This document shows, piece after piece, positions 1-10,513 of a stretch of 64,000 nt of DNA. Made by a program: the position numbers and the translations under genes. Source of the stretch: Paragorgia papillata (taxonomy: Eukaryota; Cnidaria; Anthozoa; Scleralcyonacea; Coralliidae); the NCBI GenBank assembly GCA_035771165.1, contig JAWNZC010000179.1:1084001-1148000 (forward strand), given 5' to 3'. Positions within the stretch are counted from its first letter, which is position 1, and the number at the start of each line of letters is the position of its first letter. The notes under the pieces were generated by a model. The model did not search any database, was not told the origin of the DNA, and saw only the letters and a list, made by a program, of their open reading frames with translations.

Positions 1-60
1 CACAGACATCTTAGGCAGCAATGGTTTAACTTGTTGACTACTAAAGGCTCTTCTCACTTA

Positions 61-503
61 AAGGACATTGGCAACAAAAATTAAGTTTGTCTAATTTGAA
101 AGAACTCACAAAATTGTAATAGAACATCCTTTACAACTTTTTCGTATCTCTCTTCGTTTTCAAGATATTTCAATTTGTTTGATATGTAAATGAGATGGTC
201 TCTGACGTCAAGTGTGGGGTAAAATATTTTCACATGTAGCAAAACCAGTTATATCTCTAACTTTGTTCAGCGAAATCATTTGAAACTGTGTACATAGAAA
301 CTCCTTACGACGCTGAACATTTCATGTTAGATATGTGATTTTGTTCTGTATGAAAATATTTTTAAAGTCTTACAAACCTGACGTCAGAGACCATCTTATT
401 TACAAACAAATTGAAATATCTTGAAAACGCAGAAAGGATCTTCTATTACAATTTCACGATTTCTTTCAAATGAAACAAACTTAATTTTTATTGCCAATGC
501 CCT
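61..503. repeat. Fold-back element, family A copy 1
   Basis: Ends match in inverted orientation: ACATTGGCAACAAAAATTAA on the left and its near complement before GCCAATGCCC on the right. The interior pairs along most of its length, including ACGTCA-containing blocks. Other copies: 10691-11145 and 58630-59061; fragments near 31604, 41703 and 59764. Only fold-back DNA and no gene is seen in the first 1064 bases. Confidence 0.7.
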
Positions 504-839
504 TGGCTGGGATGGTGTACTGAAATATTCATTGTGATGTGTTTGTGCATTTCTCAGTATTGCTCCTGAAATAAGATTCTCAAACTCATTAATAATTCAT
601 GAGCTAAGTAACCAATCAGAGAAAAATATTTGGTCATATGTATGAGTTTTGAAACCCGGTAAGGGTCGCGCAAGCTGAATTTATAATTAAGAAATCAGAT
701 AATAAACGATACAAACAAAGAACCATTTATTACCACATTTCTTAATTATAAATTCAACGAGAAACCATTGTCCAATCTAATATGCATTAATATCAAGTTC
801 CTCTACTACAATTGACGATTGAGAAGCTATTTCATAAAC

Positions 840-1000
840 TCGAAAACAAAAATCACTCGGCTTGCAGCCTTGTGATTTTCATTATTCTTTCATGTATTAA
901 AAACACTCGAGAACAATGAAAATTACTCGGTTAACGGCCTCGTGATTTTCATTGTCCTCTCGTGTTTGTCCTACCGCTCGCCGGCCCCCAAACGAAACGC
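840..1000. repeat. Short dispersed repeat with CTCG-GTGATTTTCATT units
   Basis: Two neighbouring copies of a unit around CTCGGnnnnnGCCTnGTGATTTTCATT precede the MKKS 3' end. A related stretch lies at 22890-22990. No coding potential. Confidence 0.35.
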
Positions 1001-1064
1001 CTGCAACGCAGGCTACCCCCTGGTAAAACACTCCCACTCGTTTATGAAATATTACTTCTACGAC

Positions 1065-1070
1065 TTTATT
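1065..1070 (-). terminator. MKKS polyadenylation signal (AATAAA)
   Basis: AATAAA on the minus strand, 15 nt past the MKKS stop codon. The closeness implies a very short 3' UTR. No better hexamer was noticed in the next few hundred bases. Confidence 0.55.
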
Positions 1071-1085
1071 ATACGTAACTTTCAT

Positions 1086-4000
1086 TCAAACAATTTCTTT
1101 CACAAAGTGTTTCACTCTCAGTATAACATTGGCTGTCTCAAATGCTGTTTTTATCCCATTCACTTTCATGCTCATAACATCAAGCGTTGCATTTCTATAT
1201 TCTGTTGCTAGACCATTAATCACATTTGGCTGGCTGTGTGCACCTTCATCTGCTGCTCTATGAAATAACTCTTCAGCCATGCACCATTCAGTGAACTGGT
1301 CACTAGTTACCAACCCACAAAGGCAGTTCTGAGGAGTTTTGGTACTGCTCAGAGAATCCAGTGATTGACTAATCCAGTGATGGTGCATGTTGGTATCCAC
1401 CATATGGTCGTATTCGTCATGATCATGGTCAAGACTTCTGGCAATGTGAAGAAAGGCAGACGCCACTGAGTTTAAACCACTTAAATATTGCTCTAGAAAA
1501 GAATAAGGCAAAATTATATTGAATTTGCAACAGTGCCGGATTTAGGACAGGGCGGACTGGGCGGTCGCCCAGGGCCCCCCACAAAATAATGTTTAAGGGG
1601 GGGGGGCCTCCACAAAAATGTCTTGAAAGTTGAAAAAATAGGTGTTGAAATGAAAAAAATCTTGAGAGCCCAAAATACGAGTGAAAAACAAGACAAAAGA
1701 TATATGGATGATATATATGATATATAGAGGGTTGTGACGTATCTTATCTAATCCTTTCTTATAATTGTTTAACTTACTCCCGTATCAAATTTACACTGCG
1801 CCTTCAACCGTCGTTGCCTTCGCAAGTTAACAAAAAATACAGCGAGATGCGCTTTTTGGCCTAAGGCCATATACCGCATTCTTTGCAAATTTTATTCATC
1901 TACATTATATAACCCCAGTGTCAGTCCAATTACCTACATCTTATTCAAAAAAATATGACTATGTAACTTAGCATACATTCAGAAATAGAATTGATATATT
2001 GTGCTGGTCAGTGACCGCCCAGGTGCCTCCACAGTCCTAAATCCGGCGCTGATTTGCAACCTCCAGGCCCGTTTCAAACGACGCTCTTCTCATGCGCTGA
2101 ACCTAATACAAGCATTAAGTGCGGCAGAAGAGCGACGTTTGAATCAATTAAGAGCAGCAGATTGTATTTGATTCAAACGTCGAACTTCGGCGCATGCGAA
2201 GAGCGACACTTGACACGGGCCTTAACGGTTTTCCACTAGGCGATTTTTTTCGCACGAAGCGACTTTCTTTTGTTCGAATTCAATAGATTTCTGATTAGTT
2301 CCAGCTCAGAGCTCATGAGACAAAAGAAAAAGTCGCTTCGCGCGAAAAAAGTCGCCTAGTGGAAAACCGGCTTTACTCTTCATCTGAGCCTCAGTAGCTC
2401 AATGCATGGTTAGTGTCCGCTCTATTTAAACTGGTCTGGTCTTTAGTCAGTACCGTATTTTCTGGACTATAAACCGCAACGTTTTTCCAAAATCTAACGT
2501 AATGCGGTTTATATGTGGATGAATTAAACACTTTTTAGATATATACGGTCCAAGATTTTTTCTTTCATATTCTGAAAAAATCTCACAAATATTGTATATA
2601 GACATCGCGCTACGATGTAAGACGTATGAATTACACTATGTTGTAAGTCGTTGCGCTACGTTATAAGAGGTTACGCTGTGTCCTACGACATTAAGCTGCG
2701 TTGTAAGATGTTGCGCCATATTATAAAACACATCCGCTACGTATAATGTACAAAATACGTTTTGATGACCGTTTCAGCGTTTACGTGCGGAGGGAAGGCC
2801 AATCCGTAAAAAACATGCGTTTTCAAAAAAAAGATGGCAAGTTACTCTGACCAACCTTTACTGCAGCCAATGTCCTGGAAACAATGATTATCCTGACAGT
2901 ACGCCTTTTGGATTAGAAAACATGCCAGGTTTGTTTCAAAGCAGCCAGCACCCGGGACCAGGAATGGATGAGACACAAGTTGTTTTAAGGCATCCAGAGC
3001 TGCAGAGCATACCAACTGAAGCTCGTCCAAGGCTGTTTCATCAGGAGCACACAGCATTAAGGTGGAGATTAGGTGTGAAGTACCATGTGGAATTAAATGA
3101 AGATACCTATAATTAACAAATGTTTACCACCATTAGCCTTTTTACCTTGGTCAGTATTTTCCTTTTTTATTTCGAGTTTGTAAGAAATAAATCAGTTTCT
3201 TTTATTGAAAAGATTTATACTTGTATAGCGCTTGCGTATCTAGAGAAATTGTGTTTGTGGTAAGCGACAGATTTTATGCACATTAGGTTTTCTGCATTTA
3301 CTGGAAACACGATTTCTTCACTTAGGTAAACTTTGAGGGTATATTCTTGTGATTTAGACTGTCGAGCCTACAACGTCGCGTAATTCGTAGAACGTAGCGT
3401 AACGTCTGATAACGTACCGAAACGTCTTATAACGTAGCGCAACGTCTTATAACGTAATGTAATAACTTATAACGTAACGAAAAGTCTTATAACGTAGTGT
3501 AATAACTTATAACGTAACGAAACGTCTTATAACGTAGCGCAACGTCTTATAACGTAGCGCAACATCTTATAACGTAACGAAACGTCTTATAACGTAGTGT
3601 AATAACTTATAACGTAGCGAAACGTCTTATAACGTAGCGCAACGTCTTATAACGTAGTGTAATAACTTATAACGTAGCGAAACGTCTTATAACGTAGCGC
3701 AACGTCTTATAACGTAGTGTAATAACTTATAACGTAGCGAAACGTCTTATAACGTAGCGCAACGTCTTATAACGTAGTGTAAAACGTCTTATAACGTAGT
3801 GTAATAACTTATAACGTAGCGCAACGTCTTATAACGTAGTGTAACATATTATAACGTAACGAAACGTCTTATAACGTAGCGAAACGTCCTATAACGTAGT
3901 GTAACATCTTATAACGTAACGAAACGTCTTATAACGTAGCGCAACGTCTTATAACGTAGTGTAATAACTTATAACGTAGCGCAACGTCTTATAACGTAGT

Positions 4001-7000
4001 GTAACATATTATAACGTAACGAAACGTCTTATAACGTAGCGAAACGTCCTATAACGTAGTGTAACATCTTATAACGTAACGAAACGTCTTATAACGTAGC
4101 GAAACGTCTTATAACGTAGTGTAATAACTTATAACGTAACGAAACGTCTTATAACGTAGCGAAACGTCTTATAACGTAGTGTAATAACTTATAACGTAAC
4201 GAAACGTCTTATAACGTAGCGAAACGTCTTATAACGTAGTGTAACAACTTATAACGTAGCGAAACGTCTTATAACGTAGTGTAATAACTTATAACGTAGC
4301 GAAACGTCTTATAACGTAGTGTAACAACTTATAACGTAGCGAAACGTCTTATAACGTAGAACGTAGCGTAACAACTTATAACGTAGCGAAACGTCTTATA
4401 ACGTAGTGTAACAACTTATAACGTAGCGAAACGTCTTATAACGTAGCGAAACGTCTTATAACGTAGTGTAATAACTTATAACGTAGCGAAACGTCTTATA
4501 ACGTAGTGTAATAACTTATAACGTAGCGAAACGTCTTATAACGTAGCGTAACAACTTATAACGTATAACGGACTTACTGTAGCGTGAATACAACATTCAC
4601 ATTTTCTAAAATCAAAACACCATAAAATAACGGAAAATTAACTTAGTACCTTTTTTGGTGAATCACCATTGGTTTAATCTGTGCAAGTGAACCAAAGCTG
4701 TTTAAATCAATCTTGGCTTGGAATGAGCTTAGTAATGTGGCACCTGTCAATTTTTGGACCGCTTGAATGTGACGAATTGATAATCTTTCAATCACATATA
4801 AACCCTGAAGAAAACAAATTCTTATTTAGTCAAATAAAGCCCATTGAACTTGTTTTAGGCACATAATTGATGTAATTTGATGTATATAAAGAACCAGGGT
4901 ACTCATTAATCAATAATTATTGAATTTAATAATTAATTATTAATTAATTAATTTAATGATTAATTTTTAATTAATTTAATAATTAATTAATTAATTAGTT
5001 TATTAATAAATTAAATAATTATTTTCAAAAATTAGTTAATAGGTAAAGTAATTACAAAATTTAATTATTAATTTAATAAATAATTACTAAATAACTAACA
5101 ATTACTTTAATTATTAATCAATTAATAAATAGTTATTAATAATAATAATTATTTAATAAATTTAATAATGAATATATATTATAATAAACAACTATTAACT
5201 ATTAATTAAAAAATGAATATTATTAATTATAATTATTAATTAATTATGAAATTAATTAAATTAATCATTAATCATTATTATTCATTAATAATTAATTATT
5301 AACTAAATTAATTAATATTAATAATTAAATTAATTAATTGAATGATTAATAATTAATATTTAAATTAATTAATATTAATGAATTATGGTCTATGTGAATT
5401 TAGTCATGGAAAGAAATCTTACTTTCTTAGTTATGTATCTCTGAAGGGTTGGGTGGATTACTTTCTGGCATGCCACAAGTTTGACACCATTTTTAATCAA
5501 TTTGTCCACCATAACCATCATAGATTCCAAAACACTGTGTTCTAGTTCTACAGTTGTGTTTGATAGCTCTGTCTGTGCTCCATCAAACCATGTGTCTTCA
5601 ACATTTCCAGCCAGGGATGAATCAAATAGGGCAACTTTGATATCCACATTCTCATTTTCCTGCAAAAATATTTGCATGTAAATCTTGAATATTTTTAGCT
5701 ATATTTAAATTTCGTTTTTATAAATACCTTTTTAATAATATATAATTATTCTAATTGCACATAATTAATATACCAGTAATAATTATAAATATTATATTTA
5801 TAATAATCAAAATAATTATACTAATAATTATAATATTTATTATAATTTATAAATAGGAATTATAAAATTATTAATTATAAACATTATAATGAATTATAAT
5901 AATTATGATAATTAGTGCACCTAATATTAACAAGTTATTGCCTAAAGTTACAAACTCTGATATATATGCTCTGATATTTTACTAGTTCAGTGCCATGTCA
6001 TATAATAATTATTAATTATAATATTTTATAATTAATAATTATTTAGTTAGGCTATTTATTTATTACAGTACATAATTATTGATATATAAAAGCAATCATA
6101 CATAGATTGAGTTATTTGTTGGAGTACATCCAACATCCAGGAGAACACCTTGGAGTAATCTTGACTCACTTATTGTAGGTCCTTCACAACCATGGACTCT
6201 TAGATTTTCAAGTGATATGGATCTATTTTGTATTTCAGAACATGGAATACAGCTTAAGAAGCCCTATAAAATAAAGTCTTTGTATTTAATATGCAAACTA
6301 ACCAAGGTGCTCTGGTTGCAAAACAAAATATTAAATTATTCCAGGCAAATCATGCACTAAAAAATCTCTATCCTTACACGAAGAAGCAGGATTGCTAAAG
6401 CTTGCACTTCATTTGAATTTATTCCCACAGCAGATTTGGTTCCAAGTATTGACTTTATAATACAAAGCATCTGCTGCATGTTGCCTAGGTCAGCCTGAAT
6501 TTTATTGAGGCATTGAGAAGACTGTAGATGTTCCTGAATGAGGTTCGAGGCATGTTCGTTGATCTGGATTGCAATATGTCGTGGTAGATCTGATTTTAAA
6601 GACAATTCAATTAATCTGAAAAAAACGTGGAAAAATAAAACTTTAAAAGTACAGTAAAATTTTTGTTCCAAGAGGGTTATATAAAACAATTTGTATGTCA
6701 TACTTTAGGCCTCACAGAATTTTTCATATGCCTGACATAAATTTTAAAGAAAATTTAAGCTACTGTAGTATACCAGACTACCAATACTTACTCTAGTGTT
6801 AGCAGACTTGTAAATAATCCACCATCATTGAAATTATTGAGATGACCTTTAACTGCTTGTAATAATAGTCGTGTTAATGGGCTTGAAACTGTGGTAATAC
6901 TGTTTAGTATTCTTCCTGAATTGGACGTCACTGTCACATGACCACCAGCCACATTTTGGATAAGGTTTAGCCTATAATTATAATAAAATGTTTCAATTTA

Positions 7001-7843
7001 ATATTATCTCTACCACGTGATAGTGCTTTGCAAAAATAAAATAAAATCTTACAGTACTTACTTTGTGAAATGACAGATTTGAAAAATGGCATTTTGCAAA
7101 ATGGTACATTGCAAAACAGTACTTTGTAAAATAGTACTTTGTGAAATGGTATTTTGCAAAGTGGTACCTTGTGAAACGGTACTTTGCAAAATGGTACTTT
7201 ATAAAATGGTATTTTGCAAAATGGTACCTACTTTGTGAAATACTACTTTGCAAAATGGTACTTTATGAAATGGTTACTTTGAATGGTACTTTACAAAATG
7301 CTACTTTATGAATTATGGTAAGGTACTTTGCAAAATGGTGCTTTGTAAAATGGTATTTTGCAAAATGGTACTAGTTATGAAATGGTACTTACTTTGTGAA
7401 ATACTACTTTGCAAAATGGTACTTTGCAAAATAGTACTTTGCAAAACGGTACTTTGTAAAACAGTACTTTATGAAATGGTATTTTGCAAAATGGTACCTT
7501 GTGAAATGGTACTTTGCAAAATGGTACTTTATGAAATGGTACTTTGCAAAATGACCAGTACTTCATCAAATGGTACTTAATTAGATAACCAAGCCAGATA
7601 TACCTTCCTGTAGGGCCATAAGATGCTTTAAAAACGTCCTTCACACTTCTGAGTTCATTCTGAAAATCTTTACAATTAAGAATATCAAATTGTACCTACA
7701 AATTGGTTTGAAATTAAGATCAAAATTGGTTCCAAAGTAAAACTGTACAGTACATATCCATTGTTCTGTACATCAGAACTTATTTGAAACCATACCTCGA
7801 CGTTCTTTGAAGTTACTACTTCTATTCCTTTAGTTTTTGACAT
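1086..7843 (-). CDS. MKKS: MKKS / BBS6 chaperonin-like protein, complete, nine exons
   Basis: Group II chaperonin-like protein which, in vertebrates, joins BBS10, BBS12 and CCT subunits to assemble the BBSome at the ciliary base. Exons in transcript order: 7796-7843, 7604-7659, 6792-6971, 6378-6615, 6102-6263, 5423-5659, 4650-4804, 2862-3106 and 1086-1492. They join in phase to 575 aa; human MKKS is 570. Family landmarks are SYGPTGR near the N-terminus, NDGGLFTSLL where true CCT subunits carry the ATPase motif GDGTT, ACQKVIHPTLQRY in the apical domain, DELQLVCSAALDALK, GAGCFETNLA, and the C-terminal ETANVILRV. The degenerate nucleotide motif suggests little or no ATP hydrolysis, as in vertebrate MKKS. 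The exon 8 donor is ambiguous: a GTAAAG site and a GTTGGT site 6 nt further on both keep frame. The stop is TGA at 1088-1086. Confidence 0.93.
1531..2051. mobile_element. hAT-like MITE, family B copy 1, in MKKS intron 8
   Basis: 521-bp non-coding element with inverted ends CAGTGCCGGATTTAGGAC and its complement at 2034-2051, flanked by a perfect 8-bp direct repeat ATTTGCAA. An 8-bp target duplication and CAG ends fit the hAT superfamily. A second copy lies at 30688-31231. This copy starts 39 bp from the MKKS exon 9 acceptor. Confidence 0.8.
2063..2372. mobile_element. Two adjacent small fold-back MITEs
   Basis: 2063-2222 has ends GGCCCGTTTCAAACG and CACTTGACACGGGCC with internal inverted copies of AGAGCGACGTTTGA. 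2225-2371 has ends CGGTTTTCCACTAGGCGA and the exact complement, enclosing a GAAGCGACTTTTTT inverted pair. Both are in MKKS intron 8. Confidence 0.6.
2451..2790. repeat. TACCGTATTTT-end repeat with reverse-oriented 20-mer arm
   Basis: Begins with TACCGTATTTTCTGGACTAT, a terminus also found at 32157, and at 2590-2760 has diverged units (GCGCTACGTTATAAGA) that are the reverse complement of the 20-bp minisatellite at 3371-4570. Confidence 0.5.
3371..4570 (+). repeat. 20-bp minisatellite, about 60 units, MKKS intron 7
   Basis: Tandem array of ACGTCTTATAACGTAGCGAA and variants (GCGC, GTGT, CAACTT). Higher-order 40- and 60-bp patterns are visible. Related shorter arrays occur at 16600-16945 and 60085-60330 and, inverted, at 2590-2760. 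Confidence 0.92.
4885..5390. repeat. AT-only low-complexity tract (TTAATTAA-rich), MKKS intron 6
   Basis: About 500 bp composed almost wholly of A and T, with repeated AATTAATTATTAA words. A second, shorter AT-rich tract fills 5690-6080 in the next intron. Nothing else is seen in them. Confidence 0.8.
7080..7580. repeat. 15-bp minisatellite (TACTTTGCAAAATGG), MKKS intron 2
   Basis: About 30 degenerate copies of TACTTTGCAAAATGG alternating with TACTTTGTGAAATGG and TACTTTATGAAATGG. It is open in several frames on both strands, but the coding potential is an artefact of the unit length. Confidence 0.88.
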
Positions 7844-8069
7844 AATTTAAATTATGTCATGAAATCTGATAGGGTAGAAATCTGAATTTGAAGTTCTTCA
7901 TCTCCATCAGCTCCACTGTCGGCACTGTGTACTTTTTATCATTAATTAATCTGTTAATCAACCTATATTCAAATATTTACTTAAGCTATAGATTTGTTTT
8001 CCCATTAAAATTGTCCTGACAAATATACAGTGTATTCTTCATAAAATCCGCCATATTGAAAACTCAACT
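7844..8069. promoter_or_regulatory. Shared divergent promoter of MKKS and MRPS16
   Basis: Only 226 bp separate the two start codons, which point away from each other, so both 5' UTRs and promoters must lie here or overlap. I see no TATA box. A YY1-like CCGCCAT lies at 8048-8054, just before the MRPS16 start. On the MKKS side an upstream ATG at 7860-7858 opens a two-codon ORF (ATG ACA TAA) before the real start. Bidirectional control is inferred from spacing. Confidence 0.6.
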
Positions 8070-10382
8070 ATGTCCTCCCCCCCTGGAAGTGTCATGGCGC
8101 GTGTTCGAAAGGCTTCAGTAGTTTTACGTTTAGCGCTGTACGGTTGCCCAAACAGACCTTTCTTTCACGTAGTTGCTGGAAAACGACGAGCGGCTCGTAA
8201 CAAACACATTTACGAACAGGTAACCGTATTATGGTGCTTTCTTTCTCAAGTTTAATGCAACTTTTGGCAAGTGACATACTTTCAACATGGCGGCCAAAAT
8301 TTTCCCCATCTTGCTAAACATTACTTACTCCTGTTAAAATTAGACATGAAAAGTGTCAAAATGACTGTTGTTGGTCTTAATTTTATGCTTGTTATTTTAG
8401 GATGACTGAGTTCATATATGTTTAATGTAAAAGTGCAAACATACAGCAGGAAATATTTTTAACCGCGCCCCCCTGTTGAAGGAGGATTAAATTGAAGATT
8501 TTCACTTTAGTCATAATACCCTTAAGCAGATGTACAAGTTTACATTTAGTCAATAGAAATATGTACTAAGTTAATATTAAGTACTGTAAAAGCTCTAATA
8601 CCCCCTCTCTAATAACCCCCTCTCTAGTACTCTAATAAGTATAGGTTAGTGATCGAAACTGACATCACTACGCTGGTTATTAACCCCGAGGGCCACAGGC
8701 CCGAGGGTAATAACCAGTGTAGTGACCGAGGTTAAGGTCACTAACCGACTTAGTTTATTCATGACACAGACGATATTTGTCGTTATTTAACAAAAAAATG
8801 GTATTCTAGACGTAGTTTTAAGTCATTTAATATGCAAGGTCAATAACCTATATATGACCCCACATCAAATATAATTTATGCATGATAAACTAAGCCCTGT
8901 TAGCCCCCTCTTTAGTAAGCCCCTCACTCTAGTAAGCCACCTCTATCTCTAATAAGCCCTCCTCTAGTAAGCCCCCTCTCTAATAAGCCTCCTCTCTGCA
9001 ATAATCCACCTCTCTAGTAAGCCCCCTCCCTAATAAGCCCTTTCTCTAATAAGCCCCCCTCTCAAATAAGCCCCCATCTGTAATAAGCCCCCCACCCTAA
9101 TAAGCCCCCCCCCCCTCCCTAATAAGCCCCTTCTCTAATAAGCCTCTCTGTAATAAGCCACCTCTCTAGTAAGCCCCCTCCCTAATAAGCCCCTTCTCTA
9201 ATAAGCCCCCCTCTCTAATAAGCCCCCTCTCTAATAAGCCTCTCTGTAATAAGCCACCTCTCTAGTAAGCCCCCTCCATAATAAGCCCCTTCTCTAATAA
9301 GCCCCCTCCCTAATAAGCCCTTTCTCTAATAAGCCCCCCTCTCAAATAAGCCCCCATCTATAATAAGCCCCCCTCCCTAATAAGCCCCCTCCCTAATAAG
9401 CCCCTTCTCTAATAAGCCCCCCTCTCTAATAAGCCCCCTCTCTAATAAGCCCCCTCTCTAATAACCCCCCTCTCTAATAAGCCCTCTCTCTAATAAGCCC
9501 CCTCTAGTGATAAAACCCCTTTCCAGCAAGCCTCCTCTCTAATAAGCCCCTTCCCTAGTAAGCCCCCCCCCCCCCCTCTCCATTAAGCACCCACCAGTAA
9601 GTCCACTCTCTAAAAAGCCCTTCTCGCTAATACAGGAAGAAATAGTAATACCAATTGTAATATATTAGTACTGCAATGTTCTCTTTACATTATTAGCTTG
9701 GTGTTTATGATCCAATGCCAAATGAACACAACGAAAAAATTGTCAGCTTAAATATTGATAGAATAAAGTAAGTGTGGAAGATCTATAAAACTTTTACTTC
9801 ACAATTAACAACCATTATGATCACTTTTCCAAGCTTATTCTGCGTAATATATTTGTTATTTATGATATAGATATTGGCTTGCCCATGGAGCTGAGCCCAA
9901 GAAATCAGTAGCAGTTATTCTTGGATTGGTAATTAAAATAAAGTTCTATTAGCATACAGTATTAACAGTACTAATTGGCCATTTCCCAAAAGAGTCGAAG
10001 ACTGGTGATGGGTTAGGAATGCTAGGGTACTTGGGATCGTTTGGAGGGACAGATTCATTGTGCTTACGCTATCAAGCATGAAATCTGTCCCTCCAAACGA
10101 CCCCAAGTACCCTAGCGTTCCTAACCCATCACCAGTCTTCAACTCTTTTGGGAAATGGACAATAGTCAGAGCTCTGAAGTTGACCAGTCTCTGAATGTTG
10201 GCCATTATTTATGATATTTAATTTTCTAATCATTCTAGGCCGGCGTTCTACCTGCTCATCCATATAGCTTAGAGATTGCAAGAAGAAACAGAGAACTTCC
10301 CAAACAAACAGCAACAGACATTCAGCAAGATATTACGCATGAAAACACAGAAAAGGACTTAACGAAGGAAACTGAAGAATGA
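8070..10382 (+). CDS. MRPS16: Mitochondrial small-subunit ribosomal protein bS16m, complete, four exons
   Basis: Component of the mitochondrial 28S ribosomal subunit, homologous to bacterial S16. Exons 8070-8219, 9697-9767, 9871-9928 and 10239-10382 join in phase (0, 2, 0) to 140 aa; human MRPS16 is 137. The S16 signature is clear: LRLALYGCPNRPFFHVV, RNKHIYEQLGVYDPMPN, then SLNIDRIKYWLAHGAEP and ILGLAGVLPAHP. A second in-frame ATG at 8094 (MARVRKAS) has a better context and could be the real start, which would remove eight residues. The basic N-terminus fits mitochondrial import. Intron 1 is filled by a minisatellite and intron 3 holds a large hairpin. Confidence 0.95.
8580..9640 (+). repeat. 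CTCTAATAAGCCCC minisatellite, MRPS16 intron 1
   Basis: Roughly 70 units of 13-16 bp, CCTCTCTAATAAGCCC with variants. The array is preceded by a hairpin at 8645-8745 (GGTTATTAACCCCGAGGGCC and its near complement). Confidence 0.88.
9979..10158. repeat. Long hairpin in MRPS16 intron 3
   Basis: Left arm CCATTTCCCAAAAGAGT and onwards pairs with the right arm ending CTTTTGGGAAATGG; arms of about 75 bp are nearly identical around a loop near 10051-10078. Probably a recent fold-back MITE. Confidence 0.8.
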
Positions 10383-10459
10383 TAGAGCAATGATTAAAAT
10401 GGCAACTATTTATTGTACATGTACAGTATGGTCCAAAATATATAAATAGGTTACTTTTG

Positions 10460-10465
10460 AATAAA
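10460..10465 (+). terminator. MRPS16 polyadenylation signal (AATAAA)
   Basis: AATAAA 78 nt after the MRPS16 stop, 49 nt from the opposing ECHDC1 stop codon, so the two 3' UTRs lie back to back or overlap. Confidence 0.6.
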
Positions 10466-10505
10466 TGTAAAATACATAAAAACTGCAGTGAAATTGTCAT
10501 CTAGT

Positions 10506-10511
10506 TTTATT
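10506..10511 (-). terminator. ECHDC1 polyadenylation signal (AATAAA)
   Basis: Minus-strand AATAAA two bases beyond the ECHDC1 stop codon (10516-10514). With cleavage 10-30 nt on, the ECHDC1 transcript would end near the MRPS16 poly(A) signal. Confidence 0.5.
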
Positions 10512-10513
10512 TC

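Noticed and set aside
3371..4570. CRISPR array
   Set aside because: Units are contiguous 20-mers without unique spacers, and the DNA is eukaryotic; it is a minisatellite.
7308..7644. Cys/Lys/Val-rich open frames on both strands
   Set aside because: They are translations of the 15-bp TACTTTGCAAAATGG array inside MKKS intron 2; any frame of such a repeat stays open.
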